From Kibdelosporangium aridum (lineage in GTDB: Bacteria > Actinomycetota > Actinomycetes > Mycobacteriales > Pseudonocardiaceae), in NCBI RefSeq assembly GCF_900176515.1, contig NZ_FWXV01000007.1:124001-188000 (forward strand): a stretch of 64,000 bases of DNA, in the 5' to 3' direction. The notes beneath the pieces are model-generated. The model ran no database searches and had not been told where the DNA came from. It saw only the letters and a list, made by a program, of their open reading frames with translations. The translations under genes and the position numbers were made by a program. Below, one piece after another: positions 35,331 to 42,402 of this stretch. Positions within the stretch are counted from its first letter, which is position 1. The number at the start of each line of letters is the position of its first letter.

Positions 35331-35513
35331 CCTACCTACCGGTCGGTCGGCTCATTGACGTTGGCCACCCTACCGACCGGTCGGGTGGTTGACTAGCCCC
35401 CTACCGACCGGTCGGATGGCGCCTTGTCGGCTGGATGGCGGCGCGCGAAATGCCCGCCGAACTGGACGCGGGGACAGCGACGTGACGGCCTACCTACCGG
35501 TCGGGTGGTAGGG
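35331..35513. promoter_or_regulatory. Four copies of a TetR-type operator
   Basis: CTACCTACCGGTCGGTCGG (35332-35350), CCTACCGACCGGTCGGGTGG (within 35367-35389), CCTACCGACCGGTCGGATGG (35400-35419) and CCTACCTACCGGTCGGGTGG (about 35489-35508) share the palindromic core ACCGACCGGTCGGT. They fill the region between the class C-like hydrolase and the TetR gene, with three near the hydrolase start and one by the TetR start. Autoregulation and repression of the hydrolase are the natural reading. Confidence 0.8.
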
Positions 35514-35522
35514 TGCGCCACC

Positions 35523-36044
35523 GTGAGTGGCGATACGCGCGCGCGAATTCTGGACACCGCGCTGGACCTGTTCAGCACGCGCACCTACAAGGCCGCGTCG
35601 ATGCGCGAGATCGCCGAACACGTCGGCATCACGAAACCTTCGCTGTACCACCACTTCCGCAGCAAGACCGAGATCCTTAACAGCCTCATCAGCCCCGCCA
35701 TCGAACAGTTGGACGCGGTGATGACACGGGCGCTGACGCCGGAGGAGACCCTCAGTGGGTGCATCGAGGCGATGCTCAAACACCGCAAGGCAATGGCACT
35801 GTTGCTGCGCGATGTCTCGGTTTACAGCGACGAGACGGCCGAGATCATGGCCAGGGTGATGGGTATCGTCGAGCGCGCGACCGAGTTGATCGCGGGCCCG
35901 AAACCCGATTGGCGTCAACGAGTCCGCGCCGCGCAGGCCTTCGCCGCCGCGACCGATCCGATCAGCATGTTCCCGAATGTGCCGGACAAGGAACTGCACG
36001 ACGAACTGCTGCGCGGCGCCACCGCTGTGCTCAAGCGGAACTGA
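35523..36044 (+). CDS. TetR-family regulator
   Basis: A 173-residue regulator starting GTG (MSGDTRARILDTALDLF). The helix-turn-helix is MREIAEHVGITKPSLYHHFR, residues ~29-48. The ligand domain is short for the family. A longer in-frame start (35424) would run through the operator, so 35523 is preferred. It should bind the adjacent repeats and control itself and the divergent hydrolase. Confidence 0.88.
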   Translation: MSGDTRARILDTALDLFSTRTYKAASMREIAEHVGITKPSLYHHFRSKTEILNSLISPAIEQLDAVMTRALTPEETLSGCIEAMLKHRKAMALLLRDVSVYSDETAEIMARVMGIVERATELIAGPKPDWRQRVRAAQAFAAATDPISMFPNVPDKELHDELLRGATAVLKRN

Positions 36045-36156
36045 GCTCCTGAGAGGGACCTGATAGGTCTCTGTGAACATCCGGCTGGGGGCACAACTCA
36101 CCGGCACCTCACGTTCAATGGGATGTAGGAACTAAGACACCCCAGAGGTGAGAGAG

Positions 36157-36684
36157 ATGTCCACAGCAGCCTTTCGTCCCACCACCAACGCGATCCCTTC
36201 GTTGCCCACGATGCCGAACGGGTGGCCGATCGGCTCCTACGACACGTACGCCGAGGCACAGGCAGCCGTCGATTACCTGGCAGACGCCAAGTTCCCGGTC
36301 CAGGACGTCACCATCGTCGGGGTCGAACCGCTCCTCGTCGAGCGGGTCGCCGGCCGCCTGAGCTGGGGCCGCGTGCTGGGAACCGGCGCCGCGAGCGGCG
36401 CGTGGTTCGGTTTGTTCGTCGGACTGTTGCTGAGCATGTTCACCGCAGGGTTCGCTTGGGGACCGATCCTCGTCGGCCTCGTCGCCGGTACGGTCTTCGG
36501 CGTTGCCTTCGCGGCGATGAACTACAGCGCGACCCGTGGACGCCGTGACTTCGTGTCGCACAGCCAGATAGTGGCCAGGCGTTACGACGTCTTGTGCCAG
36601 CCGCGCCAGGCGGAGGCCGCGCGCAACCTGCTCGCCAAGCTCTCCATTGGCATGCCTGCCGCGCAGGCCGCAACGCAAGCCTGA
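36157..36684 (+). CDS. General stress protein 17M/YflT-like membrane protein
   Basis: A 175-residue protein. Its N-terminal YflT-type domain (PIGSYDTYAEAQAAVDYLAD, then FPVQDVTIVGVEPLLVERV) is followed by a glycine-zipper helix pair (GTGAASGAWFGLFVGLLLSM and GPILVGLVAGTVFGVAFAAM). The C-terminus is soluble. Family members are stress-induced, but their biochemistry is unknown. ATG 36157 sits after GAGGTGAGAGAG. It is followed by a strong terminator. Confidence 0.8.
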   Translation: MSTAAFRPTTNAIPSLPTMPNGWPIGSYDTYAEAQAAVDYLADAKFPVQDVTIVGVEPLLVERVAGRLSWGRVLGTGAASGAWFGLFVGLLLSMFTAGFAWGPILVGLVAGTVFGVAFAAMNYSATRGRRDFVSHSQIVARRYDVLCQPRQAEAARNLLAKLSIGMPAAQAATQA

Positions 36685-36694
36685 TCGAACGCCG

Positions 36695-36727
36695 AAGGGC
36701 GGGCCGCGATTTCGCGGTCCGCCCTTT
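36695..36727 (+). terminator. Intrinsic terminator after the YflT-like gene
   Basis: AAGGGCGGGCCGCGA (36695-36709) and TCGCGGTCCGCCCTTT (36712-36727) pair over about 14 bp with a two- to three-base loop and end in TTT. It lies 11 bp after the stop. Confidence 0.85.
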
Positions 36728-36801
36728 GTGCTATCGTTCAAACAACGTCTCGGACGGCGATCAGAGCCATCTTTGATTCCGCAATTCTTCCGCGCTGAAT
36801 A

Positions 36802-36838
36802 GGCACAATTTTTCGCCCATTGGGGCAATTCTGTCGCC
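36802..36838 (+). promoter_or_regulatory. Operator-like element upstream of hydrolase 1
   Basis: GGCACAATTTTTCGCC (36802-36817) and GGGCAATTCTGTCGCC (36823-36838) are two copies of a GGCAAT-N3-TCGCC-type element, near-palindromic as GGCRAT-N3-ATYGCC. The second copy ends 31 bp before the GTG start. A CATACT box lies between it and the start. Confidence 0.5.
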
Positions 36839-36869
36839 GATCGCTTGACCGGTACGCATACTCGGCACC

Positions 36870-37718
36870 GTGATTCCGACTTACGTTTTCGTTCATCCAT
36901 CCGGCAGCAATTCGAAGGTCTGGACGCCCATGCAGCGGGAAATGACGTTCCGCGGGCACCGGACGCTCGCGGTCGACCTTCCCGGCCGGGGAACCGGATT
37001 CACCCGGGCCTATCAGGTGCAGGACCTGGAAACGTTCGCGGCGCAGCCCTCGCCGATCGCGAACGTGACCGGACCCGACTGGGTCGATCACGTCGTGGAC
37101 GCCGTTCGCCGGGTGCGGGAGCACGGTCCGGTGATCCTCGTCGGGCACAGCCTCGGCGGGCTGACAGTCACCGGCGTCGCCAATCAGATACCCGATTTGC
37201 TGGATCGGATCGTATACATCGCCGCGCACTGCCCGGTCACCATGGCGGGCGCCGACTACTTGTCCGAGCCGGAATGGGCGTCCAGCAAGCTGTTCCCCGC
37301 CACGGCGAAGATCACCATGACCAACCCCGCCGAACGCGGGTACATCAGGTTGAACTGGCGAACGGCGGACCCCGAGGTTTTCGACGCGCTCCGCGAAGCG
37401 CTCGGCGCGGGCTCGGACCCGGACGCGTTCGTGGCGACGCTCAACGGCTTCGAACCGGACGAAGTCTGGTGGCAGACCAACCCGACCTTCGACTACCGGG
37501 TCGACAAGAACACGTGGGGCCGCGTCCCGCACAGCTTCATCCGGCTCACCGAAGACCAGAGCATGCCGCCCGCGGCGCAGGAACGCTATATCAAGGAAGC
37601 CGACGCACTGACGCCGGAAAACCCGTTCGATGTCCATTTCGCGCCGGGCGGCCTCGGCACATTCCTCAAGCATCCGGCCGAAGTCGCGGACATTCTGAGC
37701 AGCTTCAGCCAAAGGTAA
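36870..37718 (+). CDS. Alpha/beta hydrolase (esterase-like), copy 1
   Basis: A 282-residue hydrolase starting GTG (MIPTYVFVHPSGSNSKVWTP). The nucleophile lies in LVGHSLGGLTVTGVANQIPD. The usual HG oxyanion motif reads HP (FVHPSG), an odd change relative to copy 2 (LVHGMCG). FDVHFAPGGLGTFLKHPAEV near the end replaces the expected catalytic His loop; copy 2 has SGHSYFLYDP there. So copy 1 may have lost both the oxyanion Gly and the catalytic His and could be inactive. Copy 2 is 97 bp downstream. Confidence 0.78.
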   Translation: MIPTYVFVHPSGSNSKVWTPMQREMTFRGHRTLAVDLPGRGTGFTRAYQVQDLETFAAQPSPIANVTGPDWVDHVVDAVRRVREHGPVILVGHSLGGLTVTGVANQIPDLLDRIVYIAAHCPVTMAGADYLSEPEWASSKLFPATAKITMTNPAERGYIRLNWRTADPEVFDALREALGAGSDPDAFVATLNGFEPDEVWWQTNPTFDYRVDKNTWGRVPHSFIRLTEDQSMPPAAQERYIKEADALTPENPFDVHFAPGGLGTFLKHPAEVADILSSFSQR

Positions 37719-37767
37719 TCCCTGGGCGCCGGTGGGCGGACGATGGTTCGCTCACCGGTTCCCCAAC

Positions 37768-37784
37768 GGGCAATTTTATCGCCC
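37768..37784 (+). promoter_or_regulatory. Operator-like element upstream of hydrolase 2
   Basis: GGGCAATTTTATCGCCC at 37768 matches the element before hydrolase 1. Its distance to the start codon is 47 bp, the same as for the copy at 36823. A GATACT box lies 15 bp before the start in the same relative place as CATACT in copy 1. The promoter was evidently duplicated with the gene. Confidence 0.5.
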
Positions 37785-37814
37785 ACCGCCCAGCCCGCGC
37801 GGATACTTGATCAC

Positions 37815-38654
37815 ATGACGCCGACTTACGTTCTCGTCCACGGTATGTGTGGCAATTCCGGGAACTGGACACATCTGCAGCGGGAAATGTCCATGCGCGG
37901 GCACCGCACGCTCGCCGTCGACCTGCCCGGCCGGGGCATCGGATTCACCGCGGCCTACCAAGAACAGAACCTGGCAGCGCTCGCGAACGAGTCCTCGCAG
38001 GCGGCGAACATCAGCGGCCAGCACTGGATCGACCATGTCGTACGGATCGTGCGCCGTGTTCGTGAGCACGGCCCGGTGATCCTCGTCGGCCACAGCCTGG
38101 GCGGGCTGACGATCACCGGCGTCGCCAATCAGATACCAGATTTCCTACATCGGATCGTATATGTATCCGCCCAGTGTCCCGTCACGATGTCACCGGTTGA
38201 GTACATGGGTCAGCCGGAGTGGGTATCCAGCGCGCTGTTCCCCGCTGGAGCGCCGCTCATGATGGGCAACCCGACGGAGCGCGGCTTCATGCGCGCCAAC
38301 TGGCGTGGCGCCAACCGAGCGACGCTTGCCGCGCTGAGCAACGCGTTGGGCCTCAATGAGCAGCAGGCCGTCGGTTGGCTCAACGGATCCGAGCCGGACG
38401 AGGCCTGGTTGGGCAAGCCGAGCTTCGACATCAGGGCCGAAAAGACCACGTGGGGCCGAGTCCCCCACACATACATCCGGCTCACCGAGGACAAGAGCGT
38501 TCCGTTGGCCGCACAAGACCGTTACATCAAGGACGCCGACGCGCTCACGCCGGACAACCCGTTCGACGTCCGCTCGGTCGCGAGCGGCCACAGCTATTTC
38601 CTATACGATCCGGCGCCGGTCGCCGACGTTCTTACCTCTTACTGGCAGGCGTAG
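37815..38654 (+). CDS. Alpha/beta hydrolase (esterase-like), copy 2
   Basis: A 279-residue paralog of the preceding gene, starting MTPTYVLVHGMCGNSGNWTH. It has the HG oxyanion motif, nucleophile in LVGHSLGGLTITGVANQIPD and a catalytic His candidate in RSVASGHSYFLYDP. Much of the protein aligns residue by residue with copy 1 (RGHRTLAVDLPGRGIGFTAA). Probably the active member of the pair. Its 3' end overlaps the TetR gene by 23 bp. Confidence 0.82.
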   Translation: MTPTYVLVHGMCGNSGNWTHLQREMSMRGHRTLAVDLPGRGIGFTAAYQEQNLAALANESSQAANISGQHWIDHVVRIVRRVREHGPVILVGHSLGGLTITGVANQIPDFLHRIVYVSAQCPVTMSPVEYMGQPEWVSSALFPAGAPLMMGNPTERGFMRANWRGANRATLAALSNALGLNEQQAVGWLNGSEPDEAWLGKPSFDIRAEKTTWGRVPHTYIRLTEDKSVPLAAQDRYIKDADALTPDNPFDVRSVASGHSYFLYDPAPVADVLTSYWQA

Positions 38655-39243
38655 CGAACGGCACCTCGCCGTTGCGCAGCAGTTCCAGCGCCCGGTTGGC
38701 CAGCCGGCGCATGTTGGCCTTCCCGCCGCTCTCGACCCAGGCGTGCACACTCACGTCGATCACGAAGCTGACGGTGGCGGCAGCGAGGCTCGCGGCCATG
38801 TCACTGCCGCGACGCTTGCACCGGCGTGACACCTCGTCCGCGACCGCTGCGCGCCACCGGTGCCAAATGCCGCTGAACTGCGCTTGCACTGACGGAGTGC
38901 GCTCGGCGAGCTCGTAGATCGCCAAGACCCGGGACTCGTGCACCGCTGTGCTCGTGATGACGCTGTCGACCAGCGCGTACAGCGCCTCAGCCACCGGCAG
39001 GTCGTCTGGCTGTTCGCGCATCCGGTCCAAAGCGGCGAACAGGTGGGTCTCGACGAAGTTGACGATCAACGTCTCCTTGGTCGGGAAGTAGCGATACAGC
39101 GTGCGCGGGCCGACTTCGGCGGCCGCGGCGATCTGCTCGACTGTGGTCCCGTCGAACCCCTGCTCGGTGAACAGCTGGAACGCCTTGTCGGCGATCAGCT
39201 GCCGCGTGCGCTCCATCTTGAGCTCGCGTAGCCCCACGGCCAT
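38632..39243 (-). CDS. TetR-family regulator
   Basis: A 203-residue regulator starting MAVGLRELKMERTRQLIADK. The helix-turn-helix is TVEQIAAAAEVGPRTLYRYF (residues ~34-53), followed by PTKETLIVNFVETH. It is divergent from the P450 gene (261-bp gap containing a perfect 19-bp palindrome) and convergent with hydrolase 2, so it could control either set. Confidence 0.87.
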   Translation of the reverse strand: MAVGLRELKMERTRQLIADKAFQLFTEQGFDGTTVEQIAAAAEVGPRTLYRYFPTKETLIVNFVETHLFAALDRMREQPDDLPVAEALYALVDSVITSTAVHESRVLAIYELAERTPSVQAQFSGIWHRWRAAVADEVSRRCKRRGSDMAASLAAATVSFVIDVSVHAWVESGGKANMRRLANRALELLRNGEVPFATPASKR

Positions 39244-39463
39244 TCCTCCTACCGGGCAAGATCCACGAGCCAGAGGGTAACAGCGCACTACCGGCCCGGC
39301 ACCGGCGAAACACTGCCACGACCCTCCGAACTGGACAAGCTCACCAGCCGGTCGTCCCGAGTTTCCGTTGGCCGTTCCCGTTGAAGAACAACGGTTTCCA
39401 GCGCGTATGTAATCCCGGCCACCGGGCCTTGCGACAGTCACCGCCTGGTGACAGTCTAGGCCT

Positions 39464-39482
39464 TATGGCACTGACTGCCATA
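39464..39482. promoter_or_regulatory. Perfect 19-bp palindromic operator before the P450 gene
   Basis: TATGGCACTGACTGCCATA has 7-bp perfect arms and a 5-bp centre. It lies 22 bp upstream of the P450 start, right after a TCTAGG box, and a pair of ACAGTC direct repeats lies just upstream (39434 and 39451). This position suits a repressor. The divergent TetR gene is the obvious candidate. Confidence 0.7.
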
Positions 39483-39504
39483 TTTTGAAGGGATCCCCAT
39501 CGCG

Positions 39505-40719
39505 ATGACGGACATGTCCACCATTCCCGCCTTCCCCGCCACCCGGGCGCCCGGGTGCCCGTTCGAACCGCCGGCCGAGTTCAGCGAATTGCGTGACAAC
39601 GAGGCCATCACGCAGGCCAGTTGCCCAGCAGGCATCGACGCGTGGGTGGTCAGCCGCTACGAGGACGTACGGACTGTGCTGTCCGCGCCGGGCATCAGCT
39701 CGCGCAAGGCGCCATCGGCGCACGTGACCGTAGGCGCGGACCTGGAGCGCCCGGTTTCGCCCGGCAACATCCTCCAACTGGACGGCAAGGAGCACGCGCG
39801 GCTGCGCCGCATGCTGACGCCCGAGTTCACCGTCCGGCGGATGGAAGCCCTGCGGCCGTACATCCAGCGGATCGTCGAGGAACACATCGACGCTCTGCTG
39901 GCCGGCCCGAAGCCCGCAGACCTCTACGGATCGTTCGCCCTGCCGATCCCGTCGCTGGTCATCTGCGAGATGCTCGGCGTGCCGTACGAGGACCGGGACG
40001 TGATCCACAAGCACAGCGCGACGCTGATGGCCATCGACCGGGATCCGCAGATCGGGTTCGCCGCTTACGGCCAGGTGCAGGCCTACATGAGCAAACTGTT
40101 CGAGGCGAAGCTGGCCGAGCCCGGTGACGACCTGATCGGCCGGATGATCACGCGCAGCAGTGAGTCCGGTGACCCGATCACCGCCGCGGAGATGGTCGAG
40201 CTGGCCATCACGCTGCTGATCGCGGGACACGAGACCACCGCCAACATGATCGCGCTGAGCACCGCCGCACTGTTGCAGCAGCCCGAGAAGCTGGCTGAAC
40301 TGCGCGAGAACCCGGACCTGGCACCGTCCGCGGCCGAGGAGATGCTGCGCTACCTGTCGGTGATCCAGTTCGGTCTGTTGCGCTACGCCACCGAGGACAT
40401 CAAGGTGGGCGAGCAGACCATCCCGGCAGGTGACTGGGTGGTCGCGGCGCTCAACGCGGGCAACCGCGATGAGCAGGTGTACGCCGACGCGGACACGATC
40501 CAGCTGGACCGCAACGGCAAGACGCACCTCGCCTTCGGCTTCGGCATCCACCAGTGCCTCGGCCAGCAGTTGGCCCGCATCGAACTGCAGGAGGTCTACG
40601 CGCGGCTGTTCCGCCGTATCCCGACCATGCGGCTCGCGGTGGACCCGGACAAGATCTCGTTCAAGGACAACGCCCTCGTCTACGGTGTGCATCAGTTGCC
40701 GGTCACCTGGGAGGGCTGA
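39505..40719 (+). CDS. Cytochrome P450
   Basis: A 404-residue soluble bacterial P450. The I-helix oxygen-binding motif is LLIAGHETTANM, the K-helix ExxR is in EEMLRYLSV, and the heme loop FGFGIHQCLGQQLAR has Cys351 as ligand. The overall pattern suggests the CYP105 group or a relative, which oxidise secondary metabolites and xenobiotics. It is followed 6 bp later by a ferredoxin reductase, but no ferredoxin gene is nearby. Confidence 0.92.
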   Translation: MTDMSTIPAFPATRAPGCPFEPPAEFSELRDNEAITQASCPAGIDAWVVSRYEDVRTVLSAPGISSRKAPSAHVTVGADLERPVSPGNILQLDGKEHARLRRMLTPEFTVRRMEALRPYIQRIVEEHIDALLAGPKPADLYGSFALPIPSLVICEMLGVPYEDRDVIHKHSATLMAIDRDPQIGFAAYGQVQAYMSKLFEAKLAEPGDDLIGRMITRSSESGDPITAAEMVELAITLLIAGHETTANMIALSTAALLQQPEKLAELRENPDLAPSAAEEMLRYLSVIQFGLLRYATEDIKVGEQTIPAGDWVVAALNAGNRDEQVYADADTIQLDRNGKTHLAFGFGIHQCLGQQLARIELQEVYARLFRRIPTMRLAVDPDKISFKDNALVYGVHQLPVTWEG

Positions 40720-40725
40720 GAACGT

Positions 40726-41883
40726 ATGGACCGGATCGTGGTCATCGGAGCGTCCGCCGCCGGGCTCACCGCCGCGGAAACGCTGCGCAGGGAGGGCTTC
40801 GATCGGCAGATCACGTTGGTCGGCGACGAACTGCACCTGCCGTACGACCGCCCGCCGCTGTCCAAGCAGGTGCTGTCGGGTGCCTGGGAGACCGACAAGA
40901 TCGCGCTGCGCAAGGACGCGGACTACGAGCAGTCGAGCATCGGCGTACGGCTCGGGGCGACAGCGGTCGGTCTGGACACCGACGCTCGCGTGGTGCGGCT
41001 CGCCGACGGCGACAAGATCAGCTACGACGGCCTGATCATCGCGACCGGCGTGCGCCCGCGACTGCTGCCCGATGGCCACGATCTGGCCGGTGTGCACGTG
41101 ATGCGCACGATCGACGACACCGTCGCACTGCGCACGGAGTTGGCCACGTCCTCCCGTCTGGTGGTGATCGGCGCGGGTTTCCTCGGCTGCGAGGCCGCGG
41201 CTTCAGCGCGTCGGCTGGGCTTGGAAGTCACGATCGTCGATCCTCTTTCATATCCGATGGTGCGCCAGTTCGGCGCCGAGATCGGCGGCCTGATCGCCGA
41301 ATTGCACGGGGGCGAGGGCGTCACAGTGCGCACTGGCGTCGGAGTCGAGCAACTGATCGGCGAAAACGGCCGCGTCAACGCGGTGAAGCTGACCGACGGC
41401 TCGCAGATCAACGCCGATGTCGTTCTTGTGGCGATTGGCGCGATCCCGGCGACCGAGTGGTTGGCGGGCAGTGGTGTCTCGGTCGACAACGGAGTGGTGT
41501 GCGACGCGCGGTGTCAGGCAGCACCGGGCGTTTACGCCGCCGGAGACGTCGCCAGTTGGCACCATCAGGGTTTCGGTGAACAGCTCCGGGTCGAGCACCG
41601 GATGAACGCCACGGAACAGGGCATGGCGGCCGCTCGGAACCTGCTCGGTGCGAACACGCCGTTCGCGCCGATCCCGTACTTCTGGACGGACCAGTACGAC
41701 ACCAAGATCGCGGCCTTCGGGCACCTCACACCGGACGCCGACGTGTCGGTGGAACAGGGTGACCCGGCCGAGGGCAAGTTCATCGCGCACTACACGCGGT
41801 CAGGCAAGGTGATCGGCGTACTGGGGTGGAACATGCCACGCGAGTTGCGGAAGGCCCGAGGCCTGGTCGCCGAATCGTTCTAG
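40726..41883 (+). CDS. FAD-dependent ferredoxin reductase
   Basis: A 385-residue NAD(P)H:ferredoxin reductase-type flavoprotein. FAD-binding VVIGASAAGLTAAETLRREG at the start, LPYDRPPLSKQVLSG, NAD-binding VVIGAGFLGCEAAASARRLG, and GVYAAGDVASWHH are all present. It belongs to the rubredoxin/putidaredoxin reductase group and should pass electrons through a ferredoxin to the P450. The two genes form an operon ending in the hairpin at 41904. Confidence 0.9.
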   Translation: MDRIVVIGASAAGLTAAETLRREGFDRQITLVGDELHLPYDRPPLSKQVLSGAWETDKIALRKDADYEQSSIGVRLGATAVGLDTDARVVRLADGDKISYDGLIIATGVRPRLLPDGHDLAGVHVMRTIDDTVALRTELATSSRLVVIGAGFLGCEAAASARRLGLEVTIVDPLSYPMVRQFGAEIGGLIAELHGGEGVTVRTGVGVEQLIGENGRVNAVKLTDGSQINADVVLVAIGAIPATEWLAGSGVSVDNGVVCDARCQAAPGVYAAGDVASWHHQGFGEQLRVEHRMNATEQGMAAARNLLGANTPFAPIPYFWTDQYDTKIAAFGHLTPDADVSVEQGDPAEGKFIAHYTRSGKVIGVLGWNMPRELRKARGLVAESF

Positions 41884-41903
41884 TGCATCGGTTCAGAGCC
41901 GGG

Positions 41904-41929
41904 GTAGGCGAGATCGAGGTCTCGCCTAC
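41904..41929. terminator. Hairpin terminator, possibly bidirectional
   Basis: GTAGGCGAGA (41904-41913) and TCTCGCCTAC (41920-41929) form a perfect 10-bp stem with a TCGAGG loop, 21 bp after the reductase stop. A second short hairpin, CGTTCCCTCGTGGGGAACG, follows at about 41931-41949. Confidence 0.75.
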
Positions 41930-42027
41930 GCCGTTCCCTCGTGGGGAACGGACAGTAGAGCAAGCACGTACTTCAGCACCGCCAGAGTGTCCTGCCCTGG
42001 GGCGATCGTCGGGACCACCGTCCACAT
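41926..42027 (-). CDS. Possible 33-residue hydrophobic peptide
   Basis: A 34-codon frame from ATG 42027, with MWTVVPTIAPGQDTL followed by AVLKYVLALLSVPHEGTA. The middle is an amphipathic or hydrophobic helix. Its stop falls inside the hairpin at 41904-41929, which could be its terminator. There is no strong ribosome-binding site close by (GGGAG is about 17 bases upstream). It would be the second small gene behind the 41-residue ORF on this strand. Coding status is uncertain. Confidence 0.3.
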   Translation of the reverse strand: MWTVVPTIAPGQDTLAVLKYVLALLSVPHEGTA

Positions 42028-42094
42028 AGGTGCGTGGCCGCTGCTCCCACGGACCGGTCGAACCGGTCACATCTATCCGAAGTGGACTTCTACT

Positions 42095-42220
42095 TCACTC
42101 GCGGCCACGCACGATGGTCGGCTCGAAGTAGTCGTCATCGTCCAGCTGGACAGGCAGTTCCAGCTCGTACGAGGCTTCGGTCTCCTCCTCGATCGAGACT
42201 CTGTCTCGCATGGCGGTCAT
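42095..42220 (-). CDS. Possible 41-residue acidic peptide (RiPP-precursor-like)
   Basis: A 42-codon frame starting ATG (MTAMRDRVSIEEETEAS) with GCGGAG about ten bases upstream. It is very acidic (LPVQLDDDDYFEP) and ends in TIVRGRE. The leader-like Glu-rich start and Asp-rich, aromatic end recall ribosomal-peptide precursors, but no recognisable maturation enzyme lies next to it, unless the P450 or the E1-like enzyme has that role. It is divergent from the E1 gene. I do not recognise the family. Confidence 0.45.
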   Translation of the reverse strand: MTAMRDRVSIEEETEASYELELPVQLDDDDYFEPTIVRGRE

Positions 42221-42361
42221 GGCTAGCTCCGCTCTTCCGTCAACTCGCCTACCAATTCATGGAAGCGAAAGCGGAAACCACTCTCAACCCCTATTCCACG
42301 TTGTGACACAGATTTCACGACAACTCGTGAAAGCTTGCCGGTCTCTTGACAGAACTGGCTC

Positions 42362-42388
42362 TTGACAAACCAGACAGTTGCGTACTCT
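42362..42388 (+). promoter_or_regulatory. Promoter of the E1 gene
   Basis: TTGACA at 42362-42367 and TACTCT at 42383-42388 with a 15-bp spacer, preceded by another TTGACA at 42346. The transcript would start near 42395, only a few bases before ATG 42403, so a leaderless or near-leaderless mRNA is likely. This argues against an upstream TTG start at 42346. Confidence 0.5.
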
Positions 42389-42402
42389 CCCAGTCCGCCT
42401 CC

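Noticed and set aside
36115..36900. 261-residue minus-strand frame over the YflT-like gene
   Set aside because: Runs through a clear terminator and a certain gene; no recognisable domain.
38128..38175. GATAC-rich patch in hydrolase 2 as another copy of the dispersed repeat
   Set aside because: The same positions in hydrolase 1 encode the same residues with similar codons, so ordinary coding explains it.
42346..42402. TTG 42346 as the start of the E1 protein
   Set aside because: TTGACA there and at 42362 with TACTCT form a promoter, so the extra N-terminus would lie upstream of the transcript start.
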